Assembly (NCBI GenBank): GCA_025455635.1
Contig: JALOMF010000102.1
Location: 1 to 10,267, forward strand
DNA: 10,267 nucleotides
Direction of reading: 5' to 3'
Source of the DNA: Saprospiraceae bacterium
GTDB lineage: Bacteria; Bacteroidota; Bacteroidia; Chitinophagales; Saprospiraceae
Shown one piece after another: positions 1 to 6,027 of this stretch (position 1 is its first letter; every line of letters starts with the position of its first letter). The notes beneath the pieces are model-generated. The model did not search any database. It was not told where the DNA came from and saw only the letters and a list, made by a program, of their open reading frames with translations. Made by a program: the position numbers and the translations under genes.

Positions 1-465
1 GCCGGGCCACCTCCTACATATATTAATGTGGAAGTAATCGGCGGCGGCTACTACGGCGGCATTGACCCGGTGCTAAAGGATTTCATCAAGATAAAAACGG
101 ACGGCAGACTCGTGAAGGAATACGAGAGCGTGCACAACGGCCTGATTGTCACGAAGAAAAACATCCCACGGGAAGAACTGGAAATGTTCGCCGACTATGT
201 GGTGAAGCAGGGCTTCTTCGACTTCGAGCGGGCCTACGATTGTCCCGACCAGCACTGCCAAAGGCGCAAGGGCGAAAAACCGACGCCCATCCCGCTGCGC
301 ATCGCCATCACCTACGGGGAGCGCAAAAAAGTAGTGACCATCGCCATTTGGGGCAAAGACGACCGGGGCATCCGCTACGTGGACTACCCGCCGCAGCTCG
401 ACAATATCATTGACGCCATCCAGCGCATGGCGAGCCGACTGGAGGATACGGTGGTGAGGAAATGA
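1..465 (+). CDS. 3' part of an unrecognised protein gene
   Basis: The reading frame is open from the first base of the window to the TGA at 463-465, so the true start lies upstream and 154 residues are visible. A GTG at 28 could be read as a start, but the frame continues upstream without a stop and no ribosome-binding site precedes it, so I treat the gene as 5' truncated. The visible part has a Gly/Tyr-rich beginning (IGGGYYGGID), alternating hydrophobic strands, a 'QGFFDFERAYD' stretch, a Cys pair spaced CPDQHC, and an amphipathic C-terminal helix. The layout loosely recalls small Bacteroidota domains of the DUF6438 type (strand, 'DG' turn, helix, 'FF' segment, late strands), but I cannot confirm membership. 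Function is unknown. It is GC-rich like the receptor genes and unlike the gene pair that follows. Confidence 0.75.
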   Translation, partial: AGPPPTYINVEVIGGGYYGGIDPVLKDFIKIKTDGRLVKEYESVHNGLIVTKKNIPREELEMFADYVVKQGFFDFERAYDCPDQHCQRRKGEKPTPIPLRIAITYGERKKVVTIAIWGKDDRGIRYVDYPPQLDNIIDAIQRMASRLEDTVVRK

Positions 466-471
466 GCTGGA

Positions 472-483
472 AATTGGCCAATT
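472..483. repeat. 12-base perfect palindrome in the intergenic gap
   Basis: AATTGGCCAATT is a perfect palindrome just after the stop codon at 465. It has no loop and no following T-run, so it is not an intrinsic terminator. It could be a protein-binding site or chance. The rest of the 466-574 gap is AT-rich and shows no other clear signal. Confidence 0.3.
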
Positions 484-574
484 GACGCATGATTCCACGT
501 CGTTATTTTGCTTTGCAGTTTGGGTAAATTAATGAAAGCAAGTTCGTTAATTTGTCCCCAACAAACAAAGGACG

Positions 575-1034
575 ATGAGGAAACTATGCACACGTCAGCA
601 TTTTATTGAATACCTGAGCCTCAATTTCGTGGAGCGACAGTGCCTGACCGCCCGCTGCCTTTGGGAGCGCTACGATTATGATTATGGAATTGACGGCTTT
701 GTTACCCCCCGTGAATGATATTGGAGAGGTTGGCAACAGGTTTATGGACATTCAAGTCAAGGCGACTGAAAAATTGCACAAACTGAAGGGCAGCGGTGAG
801 TTTGTTTTCGATTTTTCAAAGAATGATATTGAAAACTGGCTAAATTCGCAATTGCTCGTCTTGCTGGTGATTTATGAAGCTGGAACTGACACAGCTTATT
901 TCATAGATGTCGCAGCATATTTTAGGGTAAACAGGAATGTATTGGGCAGGGCAAATAAATATGTTCGACTTTATTTTACCAGCGCAAACGTTTTTGACCA
1001 GTGGGCGTTAAATCAATATAAACAATCGAAATGA
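575..1034 (+). pseudogene. DUF4365-domain protein gene, interrupted by a +1 frameshift
   Basis: Two overlapping frames together encode one DUF4365-like protein of about 152 residues, a usual size for the family. The first frame starts at ATG 575, preceded by AAAGGACG, and runs 47 codons to TGA 716-718. It carries 'DYDYGIDGF', the DYGIDG motif of the family. The second frame (open from before 678 to TGA 1032-1034) continues with 'DIQVKAT' and 'WLNSQLLVLLVIYE', the QxK motif and hydrophobic strand expected next. Removing one C from the C6 run at 705-710 joins them cleanly. DUF4365 belongs to the PD-(D/E)XK nuclease-like superfamily; the Asp of GIDG and the Gln and Lys of QVK would be the active-site remnants. 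Neither frame alone holds both halves of that site. The gene is AT-richer than its flanks and overlaps the next gene by ATGA. A sequencing error, a recent mutation or real frameshifting are all possible. Confidence 0.75.
705..710 (+). other. C6 homopolymer at the frameshift point
   Basis: The run of six C follows GTTA and precedes GTGAATGA. In the upstream frame it reads ACC CCC CGT GAA TGA. With five C it would read ACC CCC GTG AAT GAT and enter the downstream frame that carries the rest of the DUF4365 domain. CCC followed by C is also a sequence on which a proline tRNA can slip by +1. Confidence 0.7.
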
Positions 1035-1375
1035 GGGATAAAATAAATGGTTTGGGCGTTTATAAAAACATGACTATTGGTTATGCAGAGCTTGACGTTG
1101 CCATGTCAAAAATGGGTTTTGAAAAAAAATCAGCACGGACTAATGATGCTTTTAGGGAAGAAATTTTAGGGCGTGAAATCATGGAGATAACCTATTTTCA
1201 TGCTCAAAATAACATCAAATATACCCTGCTCGACCAGCCAGGTAACCAGCCAGTTCCTAAGACTGAAATCGTCAAAATATCCTTTCTACTTTACCATCAA
1301 GGCATCATTAAGCATTTTGACGACCTTGCAAAGTCAATTGAAAAGCAACGCCCAGTTGCAAAAGCCGCTGTGTAA
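1031..1375 (+). CDS. Small unknown protein coupled to the DUF4365 gene
   Basis: A 114-residue protein that I do not recognise. The ATG at 1031 overlaps the TGA of the DUF4365 frame (ATGA), which points to translational coupling; an in-frame ATG at 1070 (MTIGYAELD) is an alternative start that begins on a more typical N-terminus. The sequence is soluble, with no signal peptide or membrane segment. It opens with a helix 'YAELDVAMSKMGFEKK', continues with strand-like stretches ('IMEITYF', 'IKYTLLD', 'IVKISFLLY') and ends in a charged helix ('FDDLAKSIEKQR'). The start layout resembles small HicA-like proteins ('EL...L...GF'), but the conserved GSH-type motif is absent, so I make no such call. Its AT-rich composition matches the DUF4365 gene and differs from both flanks, so the two probably arrived together. 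It ends 20 bases from the convergent cyclase gene. Confidence 0.7.
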   Translation: MRDKINGLGVYKNMTIGYAELDVAMSKMGFEKKSARTNDAFREEILGREIMEITYFHAQNNIKYTLLDQPGNQPVPKTEIVKISFLLYHQGIIKHFDDLAKSIEKQRPVAKAAV

Positions 1376-1395
1376 GGCCAGCGCCATTTTATCCT

Positions 1396-3636
1396 TTACT
1401 TGACCAAATACATCCCCATCTTCCCCTTGTTCTTCACCTCCACCTCGCCACGGTATTCGCAGTTAAACGACTGATTAACAAGCTTGTAGGTAGCTTCCGA
1501 GATATTGATTTCACCGATGGGGCAGTTGCTTTCCATGCGGCTTGCGGTGTTTACGGTGTCGCCCCAGATGTCGTAGGCGAATTTCTTGCTGCCGACCACC
1601 CCGGCCACTACTTCGCCCGTGTGCACACCGATGCGGATACGCCATTCGGGATGCCCCACGGCAGCCTTGGCCACATTGCGTTTTTCCACGATTTTAATCA
1701 TTTCCCGTGCAGCGGCCACAGCATCCTTGGCGTGGGTCTTGTTCTCGATGGGCAGGCCGCCAGCGCACATATAGCTATCGCCGATGGTCTTGATTTTTTC
1801 GAGGTTGTGCCGCTCGCAAATCTCATCGAAGTCCAAGAAAAACTCGTTCAGTTCCTTGACCACATCGCCCGGCGGCAGCACTGACGATATTTTGGTGAAG
1901 CCGACAAAATCCGTGAAAATCACGCTCACCGCTTCGTAGTGGCGGGGCTTCGAGGAGCCTTGGGTCTTCAGCTCGTGCGCCACTTCTCCCGGTAGGATGT
2001 TGAGCAGGAGGCCCTCGGCACGGGTGCGCTCCACGTCGATTTCCTGTTTTTGTGCCTCGATTTGCTGGTTTTGCGAAGCCAAGCGTTTGTTGAGGCGGCG
2101 GCCATAGAGCCAGCTGCCGCCGATGACCACTAGGAACGCAGCGCCGAGCAGGCCAATCCAAGTGGCCGTTTTGCGGAAGCTTTCCTGCTGCTGGATTTTC
2201 ATGTCGTCGAGCTGCTTTTGGTTTTCGAGCAGGGCGATTTGCTGCTGCTGCTCGGCCTGTTGGCGGGCGGAGCGGAGGCTGTCAAGCTCGTTCTGCTTGG
2301 CGAGGTCGGCGATTTCACGGCCCTGTTTTTCGGCCAAGAGCTGTTGGGTGGCCAGTTTGAGGGCCTGCCGGTTTCGCTCGGCCTCCAAGGTGGCGGTGCG
2401 CAGGTTGGCTTCCTTCACTTCGTCTTCCCGGCGCAGCAGGGCCAGTTCTTTTTCCCGGCGGTCGGCGTCGAGGCGCTGGTTGTCGGCTTGGAGCTTGAGG
2501 CGTTCCGTCTCCGATTTGAGCTTGTCGGTTTCCAGTTGGCGTTTTTCCTCATCGCTGAGGTTTTGGAAAGTCTCGTTCTCGGTGCGCTCCATGAGGGCGT
2601 GCAGGGCCTCCATGTTTTGCTGGCGAAGGCGCTCTTCCCGCAGCAGGCTGTCGTTCAGGGTGAGGTGTTTTTTGTAAAAATCCAGCGCCTTGTCGTACTC
2701 GAAGAGCTGCTGGTAAATTTGCGAAGCGGCCTCAAAAGCGTCACATTCCACCTGTGCATTCTTGCTTTTTTTGGCGCTGCCAATGGCCAGTTCGTTGTAT
2801 TTCAAGGCATTGTAAATATCCTTGTTTTTCAGGTAAATAGAGGCAATGAGGTGCTGCACGTAGCTCTTGTCGGCCAGCCCGTTGTCGGCACGTTGCAGGT
2901 TTTGCAGCGACTGGTTCGACTCCCCAAGGTTGTTCCAAGCTATGCCCAAGTTGGTGTACACATAATTGCTCTTGATGCTGGGGTTGGCTTTGTAAAGTGC
3001 CTCTGCCTGCGTGAAATAATCCACTGCGGCCTTGAAGTCCTGTTGGCGGTTGGCGGCGAATCCAAGGTTGTTGAGCGCCGTGGCGATGGTGAGCGGGTCG
3101 TTCCGGCGCTCGGCCAACTGCTTGATTTTCAGGTAGTAATCCACCGCTTTCGGGAAGTTGGAAATGGCCAGGTTGGCTTGCGCCAATTTTTCGAGGCAGC
3201 GCACTTGGTCTGTGTACCTGTTCTGGGTTTCGTAGGCGTTGAGCAAAGCGTTGAACCCGTCTTGGGCCTTGTCGTACTGGGCGGCATTGAGCAGTGCCTC
3301 GGCCCGGTTCCAGGCCAAGGTGAGCTGGGCAGCCTCGTCGCCCAGTTTTTGCGCCAGCAACTCGGCCTGACGGTAGTAAGTGGCAGCCCGTTCGTAGTAC
3401 CTCTCCCGGTCATAGATTCGCCCAATGCGTATGCAGGCTTCGAGCTGGGCCTCGGTGCGGTTTTCCTTCTCGGCCAGGCGCAGGTCGTAGATGGCTAGCC
3501 GGAGGTCTTCCACGGCGGGATTGGCGGCCAGTGTGGCTTCTGTGGCCATTTTCACGGTGTCGGTTTCGAGCAATGCCCCCGCATTGCCCAGCAAGGGCAA
3601 CAGCATGAAAATCAATATGTTACGAGCGTTTTTCAT
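1396..3636 (-). CDS. TPR/coiled-coil transmembrane class III adenylate cyclase
   Basis: 746 residues, predicted to make cAMP from ATP in the cytoplasm. Order: signal-like N-terminus (1-20, KNAR then a hydrophobic run); about seven TPR-like repeats (roughly 65-330, e.g. 'YYERAATYYRQAELLAQ' and 'EYDKALDFYKKHL'); a highly charged Glu/Gln/Arg/Leu coiled coil (330-490); one transmembrane helix (493-511); a short coil with 'LLLNILP' before the catalytic domain (about 560-746). Catalytic residues are complete: metal Asp576 (FTDFVGFT) and Asp620 (KTIGDSYM), Asn696 and Arg700 (TVNTASR). Lys616 and Asp689 (YDIWGD) occupy the base-recognition positions, the adenylate pattern rather than the Glu/Cys guanylate pattern. 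One chain carries all residues, so a homodimer is expected. The topology places TPRs and coil in the periplasm, if the N-terminus is exported. Its ATG overlaps the preceding receptor stop (ATGA), so it is the last gene of that operon. The stimulus is unknown. Confidence 0.93.
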   Translation of the reverse strand: MKNARNILIFMLLPLLGNAGALLETDTVKMATEATLAANPAVEDLRLAIYDLRLAEKENRTEAQLEACIRIGRIYDRERYYERAATYYRQAELLAQKLGDEAAQLTLAWNRAEALLNAAQYDKAQDGFNALLNAYETQNRYTDQVRCLEKLAQANLAISNFPKAVDYYLKIKQLAERRNDPLTIATALNNLGFAANRQQDFKAAVDYFTQAEALYKANPSIKSNYVYTNLGIAWNNLGESNQSLQNLQRADNGLADKSYVQHLIASIYLKNKDIYNALKYNELAIGSAKKSKNAQVECDAFEAASQIYQQLFEYDKALDFYKKHLTLNDSLLREERLRQQNMEALHALMERTENETFQNLSDEEKRQLETDKLKSETERLKLQADNQRLDADRREKELALLRREDEVKEANLRTATLEAERNRQALKLATQQLLAEKQGREIADLAKQNELDSLRSARQQAEQQQQIALLENQKQLDDMKIQQQESFRKTATWIGLLGAAFLVVIGGSWLYGRRLNKRLASQNQQIEAQKQEIDVERTRAEGLLLNILPGEVAHELKTQGSSKPRHYEAVSVIFTDFVGFTKISSVLPPGDVVKELNEFFLDFDEICERHNLEKIKTIGDSYMCAGGLPIENKTHAKDAVAAAREMIKIVEKRNVAKAAVGHPEWRIRIGVHTGEVVAGVVGSKKFAYDIWGDTVNTASRMESNCPIGEINISEATYKLVNQSFNCEYRGEVEVKNKGKMGMYLVK

Positions 3637-6020
3637 TCAATATTGTAGTTCATGCCCAGCCGTAGGAAAAAGCCCGTCTGGGGATTGTATCGGAGTAGGT
3701 CGTTGGGGTCGCCTTCCGGCAAAATACCGGAATATTTTTTATTGAAGAGGTTGATAATTTTCAAATAGGCATCAAAACGGTCGGAGAAGGCGTAGCGCCA
3801 GGTGACGTCGAAGGTCCAGAGTTTGGTTTTGGGCTTGGAGCCGCCAGTGGTCGCTATTTCCTTGTACCGGATGATGTCAAGTATGGCCACTGAGTGCTTG
3901 AACGGGTTGAAATTGTTGCGGAACTGCCAGATACGTCCTTTTGGTGGGGCTGTGACGCCGTCGGCATCCAGTGCGGCTAGGTCTGACTCCTTGTAGTTCA
4001 ACCAAGAGTAGGACAACAACCCGTTGGACTTGCGGCCATTTATTTCGTTTTCAAAGAAGAGGCTGGCTTGCCCGCCCGTGAAGCGGATGGGGGTATTGAC
4101 GAGGTTGGAGTAGCCAAGCTGGCCGAAATAATCGGTGGAATCTGGCCCACGCCACTCCTCGCTTTTGCCGTATCGGATGAGGTTGTCCGTTTTGTTGAGG
4201 AACCACAACACCTCTGCGTTCACGCCTCCGTTTTCGCTTTTCCAGCGTATCCCGCTTTCCCACGAAGTAGTTATTTCGGGATTTAGGCTTAGGTCAGACC
4301 TGTAAAGCACGTTTTGGCCATTGGAGAAAATGCTGTAAGAATTGGAATTGTAAAAGGATGTTGCGTAGCGGAAAGTGCGCCCCCACGATGTTCTGAGGTT
4401 GATGCCCTCTTGGAATTCCCAAAGACCTGAAACCCTGGGGGTAATTCGTTTTTGTTCGCCACCGAAGGTGCCCGTGAACACGTAGTTTGCCCCACTGCTC
4501 AATTTGAGCTTTTTGCCATTGTAAAATAGTTGCCCGTAGCCGTTGAGTTCGGTCTGGTCGTCGCCCAATATCCCCAAAGAATAGTGTCGCTTGCCATTAA
4601 AGGTTTCGATGCTTGAAGCGAACTGCGTGGATGAGCTATCGGTGACGGGGCTGTTCAGCAGTGGGGTGACCGGGAAGCCAGTGATGGCCTTTATGTTGGC
4701 GCCGAGGGTGAGCGTGGCGGCCTTGAAAAGGCGGTAATTACGCACGTGCTCCACCCGGTACTCATTGGCCTCGGAAAAAAAATAGCGAAGCCCATCAAGG
4801 TGCTTGCTGCGCAGCACCTCGAAATAGGGCATGAAATCGCTGCTGCCGTCCTGCCTGGCTTGGGCCTTTGCCGCTTCCAGCAGCATGAGCGAAAGCCTGT
4901 TCTGGATGGGCAGGCTGGAGGAGCGGCTGTCCATGTTCAGGCGCAGGAAGGTGATGTCGGTCTTGCGGTTGCTTTTTTCTTTTTCCTTGAAAATATTGAG
5001 GTTGAAACGAAGAACCGCCTCTCCGGTATAGGTCTGCGGGTTTGCGTAGGAGTATGCCACGGGGTTGTAGCCCAGCGAGCTGTGGTCACGGCGGTACATC
5101 GTCTCGGCGGAGAGGGTAAGCCTTTTGTACTTCACATTGAACCCGAACTTGCGGCTGAGGTGCGGGGTGTTGGTAATCAGTGCGTTGCTCGTTGAATCGC
5201 CAAAATTGGGGAATTTCTTGTAGCCTTCCCCTGCTGTGTAGGTGCTTGGCAGGTAATTGTACCCACGGTCGTACCAGATGTTGCGGTCTTCAAAAAGCAC
5301 GTTGGAGCCGTAGGCGAAATACTTCAAGATGCGCTCGTCCCTGCCTAGCCGCCCGCCGAACATCACGTTCACGCTGCTGTAAACGCCGCCGCCCACGGCG
5401 AGGTCGGCCTGCATGAACACGGGCTTGTCCGATTCCCGGGTGATGATGTTGATGACGCCCGCCGCCCCATCGGAGCCGTAGATGGCCGTGCCCGCCCCGT
5501 AGATGATTTCGATGCGCTCGGCCTCCTTGATGGGCAACTGTGCCCCGATGGGCATGGATGCCAGGTAGGTCGGCTTCACGGGCACATCGTTGATGAGTAT
5601 CTTGGCGTAAGTGTTGCCGAGCAGCCCCCGCATGAGGAAGGTCTCGCCCTCGGTGGCCGAGCCGGGCTGGCTCACCCGGATGCCGGGCACCATCTTGAGG
5701 GCGTCCACGAGGGTCTCGTAGCCGTTGCGCCGGATTTCCTCACGAGTAATCACGTGGGTACTGAACGGGAGGTCGGCAGCGGCGACCGGGAAACGGCTGC
5801 CAGAGATGATTTTGATGTTCTTGTCTGGGTTTTGGAGGGGGGTGTAGAGGTCTTTTTCGGCCAGTTCTTTGGGGTTCAGCAGCAGGGTGTCCCGTTGCTG
5901 GGCGTGCAGCGACAGCGACAACAGCAGGACTGATATAATGGTGATTATCCGCTTCAAAAGGAGTATCAACGTCAATTTTTTACCGAAGGTAAAAAGAAAA
6001 TCATTCAATGGCCCAAGCAT
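3633..6020 (-). CDS. TonB-dependent outer-membrane receptor, paralogue 1
   Basis: About 795 residues from ATG 6020. The signal peptide ends near 'LSLSLHAQQ' (residues 38-42 region). A short segment (44-61, DTLLLNPKELAEKDLYTP) comes before the plug domain (about 73-200), which has 'LVDALKMVPGI', 'LMRGLLGN', 'ERIEIIYGAGTAIYGSDGAA' and 'GVINIITR', as in TonB receptor plugs. A large beta barrel follows and ends 'FLRLGMNYNIE'. It should import a scarce ligand through the outer membrane using TonB-ExbBD energy; the ligand cannot be read from sequence. There is no carboxypeptidase-like N-terminal domain and no SusD neighbour, so it is not a SusCD glycan importer, and no STN signalling domain. ATG 6020 lies 7 bases past the stop of the upstream paralogue, which favours it; a TTG at 5957 would give a classical 20-residue signal peptide (KRIITIISVLLL), and a TTG at 6035 is also possible. 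Its stop overlaps the cyclase start. Confidence 0.93.
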   Translation of the reverse strand: MLGPLNDFLFTFGKKLTLILLLKRIITIISVLLLSLSLHAQQRDTLLLNPKELAEKDLYTPLQNPDKNIKIISGSRFPVAAADLPFSTHVITREEIRRNGYETLVDALKMVPGIRVSQPGSATEGETFLMRGLLGNTYAKILINDVPVKPTYLASMPIGAQLPIKEAERIEIIYGAGTAIYGSDGAAGVINIITRESDKPVFMQADLAVGGGVYSSVNVMFGGRLGRDERILKYFAYGSNVLFEDRNIWYDRGYNYLPSTYTAGEGYKKFPNFGDSTSNALITNTPHLSRKFGFNVKYKRLTLSAETMYRRDHSSLGYNPVAYSYANPQTYTGEAVLRFNLNIFKEKEKSNRKTDITFLRLNMDSRSSSLPIQNRLSLMLLEAAKAQARQDGSSDFMPYFEVLRSKHLDGLRYFFSEANEYRVEHVRNYRLFKAATLTLGANIKAITGFPVTPLLNSPVTDSSSTQFASSIETFNGKRHYSLGILGDDQTELNGYGQLFYNGKKLKLSSGANYVFTGTFGGEQKRITPRVSGLWEFQEGINLRTSWGRTFRYATSFYNSNSYSIFSNGQNVLYRSDLSLNPEITTSWESGIRWKSENGGVNAEVLWFLNKTDNLIRYGKSEEWRGPDSTDYFGQLGYSNLVNTPIRFTGGQASLFFENEINGRKSNGLLSYSWLNYKESDLAALDADGVTAPPKGRIWQFRNNFNPFKHSVAILDIIRYKEIATTGGSKPKTKLWTFDVTWRYAFSDRFDAYLKIINLFNKKYSGILPEGDPNDLLRYNPQTGFFLRLGMNYNIE

Positions 6021-6027
6021 GGTCAAG

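Noticed and set aside
73..498. Minus-strand open frame of 141 codons opposite the first gene
   Set aside because: It arises in GC-rich antisense sequence. The plus-strand frame enters from the window edge and has a more natural residue composition.
504..554. Bacteroidota promoter for the DUF4365 gene (TATTTTG at 504-510 or TAATTTG at 548-554)
   Set aside because: Both lack one base of the TAnnTTTG consensus and no TTTG lies at the usual distance, so the match is no better than expected in AT-rich sequence.
1031..1375. HicA-type toxin for the small coupled gene
   Set aside because: Only the opening 'EL...GF' layout is similar. The GSH-type catalytic His motif is missing and the protein is too long.
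1376..1395. Terminator between the convergent genes
   Set aside because: The 20-base gap has no stable hairpin followed by a T-run.
2218..3498. Long plus-strand open frame (426 codons) antisense to the cyclase gene
   Set aside because: It mirrors the Glu/Gln/Leu-rich coiled-coil and TPR codons of the real gene. Its product is a biased Val/Leu/Phe/Gly string with no domain, and the opposite frame has complete TPR and cyclase motifs.
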